From Rhizomys pruinosus (taxonomy: Eukaryota; Chordata; Mammalia; Rodentia; Spalacidae), in NCBI GenBank assembly GCA_009823505.1, contig VZQC01009509.1, positions 907,072 through 971,071 of the forward strand: a stretch of DNA of 64,000 nucleotides, in the 5' to 3' direction. Each line of letters begins with the position of its first letter. Position 1 is the first letter of the stretch. Positions 21,595 through 32,775 of this stretch are shown one piece after another. A model generated the notes under the pieces. That model had not been told where the DNA came from and ran no database searches. It saw only the letters and a list, made by a program, of their open reading frames with translations. Made by a program: the position numbers and the translations under genes.

Positions 21595-22425
21595 TTGAGG
21601 GATGAAAAGAGAAATGTGACCCTCCATTCCACACCCTCAGGCCTGCAAATGCGTGGCTCGTGTATGAGCTGATGTGCACCGCCCTGTGGCTTCCATGAAT
21701 AACCTTCAATACAAATAGGAAAGGTACCACTTAGAACAGGGGATTCTGGTTGCCTAGATTTTTCCGTGTTGTTTGGGGTGAGGAGAAGAGCCAGAGAAGG
21801 AATATCAAATCTAAAGTCTGCTTTGTCACCAAGCCAAATCACACCCTGTGCCGGGCTGCTTATTTGCTGAACACAGGACTCCCTGCACAAACTCACAGCC
21901 TGGTTTTATTTTCCTGTGAATCATAAAAGCTGCCAACTCGGGGCCTTTTTAAGACTCTATGCACAAGTATGCTCTGAAGGACAGTGTCTTATTCTGAGGA
22001 TACTTTGGACAATTTGCTCTGCTCCAGAAGGACAGGAATAATGTGTCTATATCTATCTGCAGCTGAGTGGGTCCTTCTCGGTCACCACACGATACAGCAT
22101 GTCTGGTGGCTTTCATGTTTGTTTCCCTAAACAGACAAGATGTGATATGTCACTTTCCTAATCTCCAGCTAGTGAAATATTGGTTCTCATCTGCCCTGGC
22201 CTCCTGGGAATGCAGCCCGGGTATCTACATCTCTGGGCTCTCAATTTAGATCGGCTGCCTGCTGCCCTGGTCTGTGAACATAAACATGAGGTTAATTTGT
22301 TCAGGGGGTGGGGGGTGGGGGTGCAAATCCTGTCAACCGGCTATATCTGGCCTCATTTCTTTTTGACAGACAGCGGAGGCCAGGGCTGACATTTTTAGCC
22401 TGTGCTAGCATGTATTTACTCGAGT
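21595..22425. other. Unique DNA
   Basis: No repeat recognised except a short G-rich run near 22304-22321. Confidence 0.5.
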
Positions 22426-22484
22426 CTCTTTTCCCCCTTCGTTTTATTTTATTATTTTTAATTTTTTATTTATTATTTATTATT

Positions 22485-22600
22485 TTTGTGTATGAGTGTA
22501 CCGTCTGCATGTAGGTTGACGCCCTCTTCTGACCTCCGTGGCATTGCATGACAGTGCACAGACCTGCATGCACACAGTACATTCATACACAAAAAAATAA
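22485..22600. mobile_element. B2 SINE fold-back (inverted 3' ends)
   Basis: 22488-22516 is the complement of a B2 3' end (GTATGAGTGTACCGTCTGCA). From about 22518 a plus-strand B2 3' half follows (CCCTCTTCTGACCTCCGTGG to GTACATTCATACAC). The two tails form inverted arms of about 29 bp with a loop of about 45 bp. Confidence 0.7.
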
Positions 22601-22790
22601 GAAAAGAAAATAAAAATCTAGAGATTTATTTGTAGAGCTATCCATCTATCCAGTTAGTGAACTCAGAGGAGGGATTGGGGGCAGCGTGTTGATCCAACAG
22701 TATCACTGAAGAGAGGGCAGAGGTCAGTCATTTTCAAAGAGAGAAGCAACTTTACAGGGCAGCCTTGTGAGAGCAAGTTAGATGACGCCA

Positions 22791-22945
22791 GCCGGGCGTG
22801 GTGGCGCACGGCTTTAGTCCTAGCACTCGGGAGGCAGAGGCAGGTGGATCTTTGTGAGTTCAAGGCCAGCCTGGTCTACAGAGTGAGTTCCAGGACAGCT
22901 GGGGCAACAGGGAGACCCTATCTCGAAAAGACAAAAAAAAAAAGA
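22791..22945 (+). mobile_element. B1 SINE
   Basis: GCCGGGCGTGGTGGCGCACG through ACCCTATCTCGAAAAGAC, near full length, with an A-rich tail. Confidence 0.95.
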
Positions 22946-23224
22946 ATAAATAAAGAAAGCCAAGTATGCAGAAAACATCCTTTGCCATGAGAGTCAGCAA
23001 CAAGGGCCTCATTATCTGATTGGCTTCCTGCTATCACTGGGTCCAATGTGGCCTTCCACCAACACTGTAAAGATCACCTGAAATGCAAGAACATTTTTAT
23101 TTTCCTTCATGATCCAATGGAAATGTGGTGTGAAGAGAGCCAGAGGGAAGGCTTGATCTGGCTGAATTGTGATGCCTCAATTTAAACAGCTATGTGTTAT
23201 ATACATGTTACAGGCATGCATACA

Positions 23225-23495
23225 GCGTAGGTGGATGCCAGTTATGTGTGTGTGTGCACACATGTGGAGGCCAGAGGACAGCATCACCTGTAGTCTTCAG
23301 GAATCAGTCACCTTGCTGGTTAGGCTGAGCTGGCTGGAGCCGAGCACCAGGATCTGCCTGGCTCAGCATTCCTGGGGCCGACATGACAAGTGTACAAGAC
23401 CACACTTAGCTGTCTACTGGAGTGCGGGGGGTTGGAGTCCTGTCTTCATGCTTCTAAGGCAAGCACCTTACTGACTGACTTAGATAATCTGCTCT
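23225..23495 (-). mobile_element. B4-superfamily SINE, minus strand
   Basis: TGTGGAGGCCAGAGGACAGC, GTCTTCATGCTTCTAAGGCA and CACCTTACTGACTGACTTAG. Confidence 0.65.
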
Positions 23496-23539
23496 GTATA
23501 TCTATATCTTCCCACTTACCTATAGTTGGGTTTTTTTGA

Positions 23540-23697
23540 TTTTTTTTTTTTTTGTCTCTTTGAGACAGGGTCTTCCTGTAGCCCCAGCTGTCCTAGAACT
23601 CACTCTGTAGACCAGGCTGGCCTTGAACTCACAAAGATCCGCCTGCCTCTCCCTTCCAAGTGCTAGGATTGAAGGTGTGCACCACCACACCATGCTT
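23540..23697 (-). mobile_element. B1 SINE, minus strand
   Basis: T run, TTTGAGACAGGGTCTTCCTG, GACCAGGCTGGCCTTGAACT, GAAGGTGTGCACCACCACAC. Confidence 0.9.
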
Positions 23698-23867
23698 TAT
23701 AGTCTTTTTACAGTAGCTACATAATTAGTAGCTTCTTAGTCAACTTCAGGAAAGAAATTTATTTAAATTGGTAAATTTACATTTCATCTTAAGATGGATA
23801 GAGTATCTTCAGTCTTGTATTCTTTTCTTTTGACTCCCTTTATTAATTTATTTACTTATTTTATTTT

Positions 23868-23965
23868 ATTTTGAGGCAGTCTCACTACATAGCCCTGGCT
23901 CAGCTGGTACTCACTATGTAGCCCAGGCTAGCCTCACACTCACGGCAGTCTTTCTGTCTCAGTAT
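23868..23965 (-). mobile_element. Old B1-like fragment, minus strand
   Basis: GAGGCAGTCTCACTACATAG and TAGCCCAGGCTAGCCTCACA. Confidence 0.5.
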
Positions 23966-23969
23966 GCTA

Positions 23970-25730
23970 AACGAACCTTGTTACTTTCTGAAGGTGAGTT
24001 CTTTGGTAATCAGAATCCTGGTTTTATTTCCCGTGTCCTGTGTATTGGGCAACCATAGAGACAGATTCCAGAGATAGACTTCAGCCAGCTTACGAAGCAT
24101 GCGTTTACAGCTGGTAGATCAGGACCCTACCTCCCATCTCCTGCCAGCCCCAGAGGCTGACTTGCTGATCCTTGGTTTCATCATTATAAGAACAAGGCAA
24201 GTGAGGACAAAGGGCACATTTTCATAACCTGCGGTCGCTATAATTAAAGTTATTAGTTAAGAAAAGGCTATAACTCTGGGCTAAACAATCAGAAGGAAGT
24301 TTTAGCTATTAAGTCAAATTCACTGTAGTGATGAAGGTTCCTCCTCACACCGCCCCCCCTTCTTTTTGGAAAACAACCTCCGGCGAGTGTTCTGTACTTC
24401 TCAAAGACCACAGTGACTCTGCCGAGCCCGAAGAGCAAACAGTGAGCTGGAACTGTGCTGTTGACTCTATCAGTAGGTTAATTAAGAAAGCTGTTAGCAA
24501 CAAGAGAAAAAAAAAGCCTGTGCGTTCTCAGTTCCTATTGACAGGCTCCAATGACACTGGCGGAAACAATGTTTGTTCGATCCTAGGAATGCTGGAGGCA
24601 TTCAGGGAAAAGGCTGATGAAGGAATCTCAGAGTCCAGTACTGAGTGTCCCTGTCACTGCCGGCCAGGCCCATCATTGAAAATTTCCTCCTGTAACTTCC
24701 ATGAGTAGAGGTGTGTGGGCTTGGGTGGGGAATGGACCCTTACTATGAGCCCTGGTTCAGGATTTAGGATCCAGATGGGTCCTATACCTTCAGCTAATGT
24801 ACTATGCAGTGGTCACCGTTACAGAGGTCAGGATCCCGGGAAAGACCATGCATCCTTGACTGAATTTTAATCAGCCAAATTTGTTTAAGCTGCGTAGCTG
24901 ACCATAGCCTATGGGGTCAGGAGTGGAGGCCGTAGTGCTGGGCCAAAGTGGGGGGAGAGTTCTTAAAGGCGAAGAAAGAAGAAGAGGAAAAAATCCACAA
25001 TTACTTTACTACTGTGTGAAATACATAATTATTTCCTTGAGCAGATAGCGGCAAAGCAGGTTTTACAGAAGGCAGAGTAAGCAGCTATTAACCATTTGAC
25101 AATGGTTAAACACATTTCTGGGAAGGGGGCAAAGGGGCTTTTGTAGTCCCTGCAATTGTTTATCAGCTTCAAGCTGCGTGGGAAGCAGGTCCCTAAGATG
25201 GCTTCCTTAACCAAAGTGGCATCACTTAAGCCGCTGTGATCATCTCTAGATTACGGGAACATTTAATATGGCCTTGTGCCACACAGGCTGCATGGTTCCC
25301 TAATGGATGTTTCCAGTCCTCCGCCCAGACTCCCCTAATGGATGTTTCCAGTCCTCCGCCCAGACTCTGAATGCCAAGTTCTTTTAACCTTTAAGCATCC
25401 TTATTTTGTTCATCTATATATTTATCTGACACCTAGAGGTATATTAGGGAAACGTGGAGGCCTAAGGAAAACACTAAGCCACTTGTCTGTGATGGTTCAG
25501 GATGCGCTACAACTTACTTCTGGCAGAGATACAAGGAGTGCCTGGAAGGCTTCTGCAAAAATCCCCTTGTTCTTGAGGGGGTAGAAAGAACCTCGCTCCT
25601 TCCTGGGTCACAAATCCAACCCACCTCTGGAGAGCCCGCCAGACAAAAGCCAGCCCGTTTTTCATTTGCAGTCAAGAGTCTTGATTCAGCTATTTTTGAC
25701 TCATGGATCTTACCGGAGCACATTTGTTGT
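23970..25730. other. Unique DNA, possibly constrained in part
   Basis: No SINE or LTR recognised over about 1.7 kb. 24328-24708 is open for 126 codons on the plus strand and contains TTAATTAAG and ACAATGTTTGTTC (homeobox- and forkhead-like words). I regard it as non-coding. Confidence 0.4.
25298..25367. repeat. Perfect 35-bp tandem duplication
   Basis: CCCTAATGGATG, TTTCCAGTCC and TCCGCCCAGACTC occur in the same order twice, at 25298-25332 and 25333-25367. Confidence 0.95.
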
Positions 25731-25732
25731 GG

Positions 25733-25805
25733 CTTGCATGCATGTCCCCTAAGGCCTATGTGTTAAAGACTTGGTTCCTTAGGGTTGAGCCTGTTGGACA
25801 ACAGA
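25733..25805 (+). mobile_element. Possible ERVL/MaLR LTR start
   Basis: ATGTCCCCTAAGGCCTATGT and AAAGACTTGGTTCCTTAGGG resemble the start of ERVL-class LTRs. The body is disrupted by the pyrimidine tract that follows. Confidence 0.35.
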
Positions 25806-26165
25806 TCATCTTGTCTTTTTCTCCATCCCTTTCTCCCCTCCCCTCTTTTCTGTCTCCCTTCTCCTTCCTTCCTCCCTGTCCTCTATACTCCATTTCTGTC
25901 TTCTTCTTCTTCTTCTTCTTCTTCTTCTTCTTCTTCTTCTTCTTCTTCTTCTTCTTCTTCCTCCTCCTCCTCCTCCTCTTCTCCTTCTTCTTCTTCTTCT
26001 TCTTCTTCTTCTTCTTCTTCTTCTTCTCCTCCTCCTCCTCCTCCTCCTCCTCCTCCTCCTTCTCCTTCCTCCTCCTCTTCTTCTTTCTTCTCCTCCCTCC
26101 CCTCCCCTCCCTCACTCCCCTCCCCTTCCCTCCCCTCCCCTCCTCTCCTCTTCTCTCCTCTCCTG
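25806..26165. repeat. Long polypyrimidine tract, (CTT)n/(CCT)n
   Basis: From 25899 to 26112 the plus strand has only C and T (about 214 bases): two CTT arrays (about 25899-25960 and 25982-26026) alternate with CCT arrays. The flanks on both sides stay pyrimidine-rich. Confidence 0.95.
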
Positions 26166-26526
26166 ATTCAGTGATGTAACTTCTTAGCCAGACAACTAAG
26201 AAGTAGTTCAGCGACTGAAGCTGTGACCATCTAGCCCCTCCTGAAACCTCATTAACAGTAAGAAGTGTTTCTTACTAATTTCTTGGTCTCAAGACCTGTG
26301 AAGACATCAAACCTAATGCCGAAGTTTTTCATGTAAGATCTGTTGATTGTTAATAATGCTGACTACATCACAAATGATCATAAAAGTTATGATGAATTGT
26401 CCAGGGAGGAAAACAGTGTATGTGTTCAATACAGATGAAATGGAACTATTTTCCATCCACACTTGATTGATCCCAGTGCTAAGATCTTATGGACACCGAG
26501 GCCCACTGTATAGCTTAGATACTTTG

Positions 26527-26775
26527 AGTATTCTAATTTTCTTTTTTTTTATTTTTATTTATTTTTTATGTGTATGAATGTACTGTCTGCATGTAGGTCT
26601 GTGTACCCGTTTTGTGCAATGCTGCAGAGGTCAGAAGAGGGCATTGGATTCCCCTGGGACTGGAGTCAAAGATGGTTCTCAGCTGCCATGTGGGTGCTGG
26701 GGATCGAACCCGGGTCCTCTCCAAGAGCAGTCGGCGCTCTAGGCCATCTCTCCAGTCCCAAGTATTCTAATTTTC
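26527..26775 (-). mobile_element. B2 SINE, minus strand, perfect 15-bp TSD, no 17-bp duplication
   Basis: Body 26542-26760. AGTATTCTAATTTTC at 26527-26541 and 26761-26775. The head lacks a few bases (GCGCTCTAGGCC). Confidence 0.95.
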
Positions 26776-27205
26776 ATCTTAGATATTTACATGAATGTCA
26801 TATCTCTATCACTAACTGGAAAGTCATTGGAAGTAGAACTGGATGTGCATTCACCTTGTCTTCACCCCTACTGAGCACAGAGTCCGTGATTAACACAAAG
26901 TGCTCCAGATTTATTGGAGGGAATCAGATACTATCAAGCTAGTTTATCATCCACCCTCTGAGAACTCAGGGGAACCTAACTTGTATAATAATAGAAATAA
27001 GAATACCAACTATGCAGCCAGTTTTTAAGAGGCTACCTTCAAATGAGAAATGTCCAAAAATGAAATTTGAACAATATTAACTTGCTGCCACCAGTTATTC
27101 CACTCCACTGTGATAGGGTGGAATTTAGTGATAACAATTGCATTACATTGTCAACAATGCTATGGATTGCCTGAGAATGCACTCTGTATTTAACATAGAA
27201 GAAAT
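26776..27205. other. Unique DNA
   Basis: No recognised feature. Confidence 0.45.
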
Positions 27206-27208
27206 CAT

Positions 27209-27430
27209 GGGGCTGGAGAGATGGCTCAGCCGTTAAGAGCACTGGCTGCTCTTGCAGAGGACCTAGGCTCGACTCCTAGCACCCACATGCCAGCTAACAA
27301 TTATCTATAACTCCAGTTCTAGGGGTCCCAATGCCCTCTTCTGATTTCTGTGGGCAATGCATGACACGGGCGCACCTACCACATGCAAGCAATACACTCA
27401 TATACATAAAATAAAAATAATTTTAAAAAT
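27209..27430 (+). mobile_element. B2 SINE (older)
   Basis: GGGGCTGGAGAGATGGCTCA to the AAATAAAAATAATTTT tail. Confidence 0.9.
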
Positions 27431-27577
27431 GAAAGGAGATCATGAAGAGAGCTCGGCTGTGTTTTTCAGTCAGGGGAATGGGTCTGATGCCCAAAGTCCA
27501 AAGCAAATTCACAGAAAAACAGCATGGAAAATGCTGGTCCCAGCTCCCTTGATGAAATACTATTGGCTGATGAAGTT

Positions 27578-27790
27578 TCTAATGTGGAGATGGAGAGGCA
27601 GCTCTGCAGTTAAGAGTGTTTCCTGCTCTTCCAGAGGATCGAGGCTTGAGTTCCTGCACCCACAGGGTGGCTTACAATTGTAACTTCAGTTCCGGGGGAT
27701 TTGATGCCCTCTTCTGGCCTCCACGGATACCACATACATGTTGTATGTATACATATATGCAGGCAAAACATGCATACACATAATATTATT
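27578..27790 (+). mobile_element. Old B2/B3-type SINE
   Basis: GATGGAGAGGCAGCTCTGCA, GATGCCCTCTTCTGGCCTCC and GCAGGCAAAACATGCATACA. Confidence 0.8.
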
Positions 27791-27794
27791 TTTA

Positions 27795-27930
27795 AAGTTT
27801 ATTTTTTATTGTTATTAAACTTTTTCCATACATCATACATCATTTCTTAATGGAATTTAGAGTCACTTCCCTTTCCATGCCCCCCACCCCACCTGAGTTC
27901 CTGCACTCTGCCATATAACACATAACATTT
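27795..27930 (-). mobile_element. Possible L1 3'-end fragment, minus strand
   Basis: TTTATTGTTATTAAACTTT and CATACATCATACATCATTTC followed by a C-rich stretch resemble antisense rodent L1 3' UTR. Weak. Confidence 0.3.
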
Positions 27931-28114
27931 TTTAAAAAGATTTATAATGTATGACAAACCTAATTAATTTGGAAATCACATCTTGTCTTGAGAAGAGAAT
28001 TTTACTTAATGCCATGAAACAAGAAAGGAATCACAGCTGTTCTCAAAGATCAGGGGCTGTATGTCTTCTGTGTCTGTTTCAAGGAGTCTTTTTCTTTGTA
28101 AATTTTTCATCAAA

Positions 28115-28318
28115 TTTGTTTATGTGTGTGTGTGTGTGTGTGTGTGTGCATGCAGACATATGTATGGTTATGTACATGCCATGGCATGTGTGCAGAGGTC
28201 ATAGGACAACCTGTAGGAGTTGGCTCTCTCTCTCCACCATGCGAGTTCCAAGGATCAAACTCAGGTGGTCAGGCTTGGCAGCAAGCGCCCTCTCAGCTGA
28301 GCCCTCTCACCTGCCCAG
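28115..28318 (-). mobile_element. B3-like tRNA SINE, minus strand, with (TG)n
   Basis: (TG)n at about 28121-28147, then ATAGGACAACCTGTAGGAGT, TCAGGCTTGGCAGCAAGCGC and CAGCTGAGCCCTCTCACCTG. Confidence 0.75.
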
Positions 28319-28389
28319 TGTGCATGCTTTCTCAAAACAAGGACATTATTCACTCATCTCTCCTCTCTGTCTCGCAGGGACACTAAAAC

Positions 28390-28805
28390 TTTGTCATATT
28401 CGATTTATTTTAATTTAAAACTTTTCACATATGCAGAATGTTATTCTGCAGAAAGGCATTCTGATTCCACATACTTTACCACTATGCATTCAGTGTTCAC
28501 AGTGAGGTGGAACATTCCAGAAGGAACGGTATCTCTACATCCTCTTCCTTCTTTCCCTTCTCAGAGGGGAACCATTGACCTGCGGTTGGTACATCTTTCT
28601 ATCTGTGTCTTCCTACTTTTGTTATGAAAGATGAATCCATAAAAATATACATAGCTGTGTGGGCAGCTCTGCCTAGATTCACACTCCAGCCTGTGTCATC
28701 AGAGCCCAAATCACCTAACCCCCCTGAACCTCAGTTCTCTTGTTTGTAAAATGGTACTAATACTTCATTCAGAGTTTACATGATCATTGACTGAGTTAAC
28801 ATGGA
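28390..28805. other. Unique DNA
   Basis: AT-rich, no feature recognised. Confidence 0.45.
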
Positions 28806-28807
28806 AG

Positions 28808-28992
28808 AAGTCCTCGGTACTTGCAGAGGACTTGGGTTTGAGTCCTGGCACACATGTGGCGGCTGACAACCATCTGTAACTCCAGTTCCAAGGGAATCTA
28901 ACACCTTCTGACCTCTGAAGGCGCTGTGCAGCACAGGTGCACTTACACACATGCAGCCTCATGCACATAAAATAAAAATAATAAAATATTTT
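28808..28992 (+). mobile_element. B2 SINE, 5'-truncated
   Basis: Starts within the head (GTACTTGCAGAGGACTTGGG) and runs to an AAAATAAAAATAAT tail. Confidence 0.75.
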
Positions 28993-29036
28993 AAAATAAT
29001 TATTTAAAACATAGCACAATGGTTTATAAATGATTT

Positions 29037-29280
29037 CAACAATCTACTTTTTTAATTTTATTTTTTTATGTGTATGAGTGTACTGTCTGCATGTAGGTTG
29101 GGGCACTTGTGTCGTGCAATGCCTCGGAGGTCAGAAGAGGGTGTCGGATTCCCCTGGATCTGGAGTTAAAGGCAGTTCCTAGCTACCGCATGGGTGCTGG
29201 GGATCGAACCCGGGTCCTCTGCAAGAGCAGTCGGTGCTCTTAACCGCTAGGCCATCTCTCCAGCCCCAACAATCTACTTT
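29037..29280 (-). mobile_element. B2 SINE, minus strand, perfect 14-bp TSD, no 17-bp duplication
   Basis: Body 29051-29266; CAACAATCTACTTT at 29037-29050 and 29267-29280. Confidence 0.95.
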
Positions 29281-29287
29281 CTTTTTT

Positions 29288-29417
29288 GAGCTTTTGGTTT
29301 TTTATTTGAGATGGGGGTCTCACTATGTGGCCTAGGCTGATTTCAAACTCATGGCAACCCTCCTGCCTCAGCTTCTCTAGTGCTAGAATTATAGATGTGA
29401 GCCACCATGACTAGTTT
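29288..29417 (-). mobile_element. Old B1 SINE, minus strand
   Basis: ATTTGAGATGGGGGTCTCAC and ATAGATGTGAGCCACCATGA. Confidence 0.65.
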
Positions 29418-29706
29418 CTATTTTTTTCAATAACTTTTTAAAATGGAGAGGACAGGTCTACATATTTACCCAGTGGTTACCGCCCCCCATGACTGGGGCA
29501 TTTGTTTTCTTCTATAAAGCTGACTCCATCTGTTTCTATGTCCTTCCTGCCTGGAGAGGCTCCTCAGCAGCTCAGGGTACGGGGTTCTGCAGGCTGTGCT
29601 TTCTCTCAGCTTCTAAGATGCAGGAGCCTCATTTTATTGAGGACTATTTTCCGAAGCTGTCAGATTCTAGGTGACGGTACTCTCTGGTTTGCAGGTATGG
29701 ATTTCA

Positions 29707-29710
<4 letters not shown>

Positions 29711-29775
<65 letters not shown>
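29711..29775. repeat. (CT)n microsatellite
   Basis: About 28 CT units, with one GT interruption near 29768. Confidence 0.95.
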
Positions 29776-29776
<1 letters not shown>

Positions 29777-29894
29777 CTTTTTCCTCTTCTTTATATATTT
29801 AGGTCCTTGTTTGCCTTGGGTTTCTTATATTCTAGGAGATCTGATTGGCCTGAAATACCCACAAACTGAAGTCCACTGAATATTCATTCTGTTT

Positions 29895-30035
29895 TCTGAG
29901 AGGAGGTTGAGAGGTCCCCCTATATCACCAGCTGCCCTGGAACTCACTATTTAGACCAGGCTGGCCTTTATCTCACAGAGATCCACCTGCCTCTGCCTCT
30001 GCGGTGCTGGGATTAAAGGTGTATGCCACCAGCCT
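29895..30035 (-). mobile_element. B1 SINE, minus strand
   Basis: ACCAGCTGCCCTGGAACTCA, GTGCTGGGATTAAAGGTGTA. Confidence 0.85.
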
Positions 30036-30039
30036 TTCT

Positions 30040-30920
30040 TCTGAATATTTATAATCAAAACAACACCTGTTCAGTAGTGAGAGAAATAACCCATTGTCCA
30101 CCTTAGACACCCTGGGGACAGAACCAAGAAAAGCTGGGACAGCAGGTGGCTGTTGGTGGCATGAAGCACTTAGGGACACATTCCGATTTTCGTTCCTGAG
30201 GCTCTAAGTTTCTTTTGTGTCCTGCTTTGTGGCTTTTTAGGAGAATAGTAAAGACGTGAATAAAAGTCAGTTCTTCTGTTTTTCTGATGTTCACAGTCTC
30301 TGAAATAAGCCTGCCTGCTTCTCCACTGTCTCTCTTAGGAGAGTCAAAATTGCTATATTAAGTTGCATTAGTTTGGGTTGATGCAAAGAGGTCAGACACT
30401 ATTTAAAAACTGTTGAAAAAGGATTAAAAAAAACCTTTGACATGAGAAAAAAACTAAGGGAGAAGCAAAAGCGATTATTAATATTGATGATACTGTTTTT
30501 AATGGAGACTTTGAGAGGATGCCGAATGTTGAGGAATCAAATTAATGACCTGGAAAATAAACTCAGATTAAGAAATGTCAGGTTGGAGAATAATCGCGAT
30601 GGGGTGGAAATGAGACGAGTGCTGACCTTTCCTCCCCGCTTCCCACATAGAGTGTTGCAAAACTGCTCTGGATGGATAGTTTCTAATTCCTTCCACACAC
30701 TCCATCGTCATTTCCTGAGAGCTGCATGCAGCCATAGCAATTCTCACTTTGTATGTGGGATGAAAAGTTCTTTCAGGGAAAAGCAAAAGTGTCTTTATTT
30801 CTGCCGGCCTCCGAGGCTGCTTCTTGGGAAGGCTGACAGAGCCACCCACTTTGACTTCTTTCATGGAACATGGAGCTTCAACCAGAGTTAAAAGCTCTAA
30901 ATCTGAGCATACAACCCAAG
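30040..30920. other. Unique DNA with a 149-codon open frame
   Basis: Repeat-free. 30442-30891 (plus) is open for 149 codons and a 98-codon frame lies antisense to it (30568-30864). The N-terminal part encodes many Lys, Arg and Leu residues but no domain I know. Overlapping frames on both strands argue for chance or for a conserved non-coding element. Confidence 0.35.
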
Positions 30921-30921
30921 G

Positions 30922-31255
30922 GCCCGGGGGCGTGGCTCAGTGGGTTCAGTGCCGGCCACACAAGCCTGAGTACCTGGGTTCAGATCCCAGCACGTGTGTG
31001 GAAAGGCCAGGTGCAGCAGTACACGCCCATAATCTCGGTGCTGGGGCGGGGGCAACAGAGACAGGAGGATCCCAGGGTCATCCAGACGAGCAGAATCGGG
31101 GAGCTCCAGGTTCGGTGAGAGACCCTGTGTCAAAAAATAGGTGGAGAGCAGTTGAAGAAGATAGCATCAACCTCTGCCTCCACATGCATGCAGAGGGATG
31201 CACATGTGGCTGTACACACACATAACATGCACACGCACACGTACACTTTAAAAAT
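30922..31255 (+). mobile_element. B4-superfamily (RSINE1-like) SINE
   Basis: GGGGGCGTGGCTCAGTGGGT, CTGGGTTCAGATCCCAGCAC, GAGAGACCCTGTGTCAAAAA, then a CACACG-rich tail. Confidence 0.75.
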
Positions 31256-31259
31256 AAAG

Positions 31260-31880
31260 CATACATTCCTTAGGAATGTTACTCTAATTACTATCTCTTC
31301 AGAGTTGTGCCAAATTGAAGGAGTTTTTAATGGCAAAAAAGAAATGTACTTTAGAGAGGAAGCAAGTTGCAGAAGCCACCCTACTTCCTGCCCCCATCTG
31401 CGAGTCCGAGTCCGTAGTCAGTGGAGAGGGGTAGTCCATCACCAAGATAGTAACAGCAGGACTGAGCATTTAGTCCACACCAGACCTCCTCTCCCTGTTG
31501 TGGATCATAAATCCAGTTCACTCCTAATGGAAGAGGAGCAGGATCCGCATTTAAAGATCAGCACCCGAGATCACGCAGGTATTTTGAGAAGAGGCAGGTT
31601 TTGTACCTAGTCAACTTGGGCTCCAGAATCCACATTCCCAACCTCAGCACTGTGGGTCTGTACTATATATAGGTATTAAGATTTTAAAAATAGCCCATTT
31701 GGGTCATTTTTTAAAAAATATACTTACTGACTCTAGCAATAGTTATTTTAGCAATAATAAATCTTTTTTTCCTGTCACCCATTCATTTCATAATACAGTA
31801 TGCATAATGTACTCTTTGTACTGCCTTGTATGACCTTTGTCATCTTTGTGTGACCTCCTTGCCTCCTCTTTAAAATTATG
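31260..31880. other. Unique DNA
   Basis: No recognised repeat, exon or RNA. Confidence 0.45.
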
Positions 31881-31884
31881 TAGA

Positions 31885-32045
31885 GGAGATTGCTCTGCTG
31901 GACCTGAGTTGGATCTCAGAGCCCACATAAAGAGTCCAGCCGTGGTGCAGTGCACTTGCAATCACAGTGCTGGGGTGCAGCAGGAACAGGCACAGCCCTG
32001 AGGCTCAGCGGCCACTTGGCCTTCCGACTTGATGAGTTTCAGGCC
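31885..32045 (+). mobile_element. B4-type SINE remnant
   Basis: GGACCTGAGTTGGATCTCAG, CAGCCGTGGTGCAGTGCACT, ACAGTGCTGGGGTGCAGCAG. Confidence 0.5.
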
Positions 32046-32059
32046 GGGGACCATGCTCT

Positions 32060-32345
32060 AGTTTCATTTTTGTTGCTATGACAAAATATCTGGACCAAAA
32101 ACGACTTAGGGAAGGAAGGCTTTTATCCCCTATGATCCCAGGTTACAGTCCGTCACTACACGGGCAACACCAAGGCAGGAGCTTGAGACCAGGGCCCACA
32201 CCACATCCTATCAAGAGCAGAGAGAAACGAGTGCATCCAGCTGCCTGCTTGCCACAAATGCTCAGCCAGAGCTCTTCACTCGACCACCCTCAGGCTGGGA
32301 CTTCCCAGGTCAACTAACAACACCCCACAGATCAACCTGATCTTG
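32060..32345 (-). mobile_element. MaLR/ORR1-type LTR, minus strand
   Basis: GTTGCTATGACAAAATATCT, CGACTTAGGGAAGGAAGGCT, GATCAACCTGATCTTGATGA: antisense landmarks of a rodent MaLR LTR in order. Confidence 0.65.
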
Positions 32346-32520
32346 ATGAGTCCTCAAGTGGTGATTCTAGGTTGTAACAACTTGAAAGTTAAAAGTAGCC
32401 AAAGCAGAGGGTGGATAGTGGATGGTGGACTGAAAATAATATCTAAGGGTGTCCTCTGGCTACACGTGTATACATGTGCACACACATGCATATACATACA
32501 CACTTGTATACATACACACT

Positions 32521-32775
32521 AAAGAAGACAGCATAGGGGCTGGAGAGATGGCCTAGTGGTTAAGAGCACCAACTGCTCTTGCAGAGGACCTGGGTTCGAT
32601 CCCCAGCACCCACATGGAGGCTGAGAACCACCTTTAACTCCAGTTCCAGGGGAATCCAACACCCTCTTCTGACCTCCGCGGCATTGCATGACACGGGTGC
32701 ACAGACCTACATACAGACAGTACATTCATACACATACAAAAATAAATAAAATTTTGAAAAAAAGAAGCCAGCATA
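32521..32775 (+). mobile_element. B2 SINE (young), 15-bp TSD (14/15), no 17-bp duplication
   Basis: Body 32536-32760; AAAGAAGACAGCATA at 32521-32535 and AAAGAAGCCAGCATA at 32761-32775. Confidence 0.95.

Noticed and set aside
25703..26179. Open frames of 119-158 codons in the polypyrimidine tract
   Set aside because: They are homopolymer-like Ser/Phe/Leu or Lys/Glu/Arg frames produced by triplet composition.
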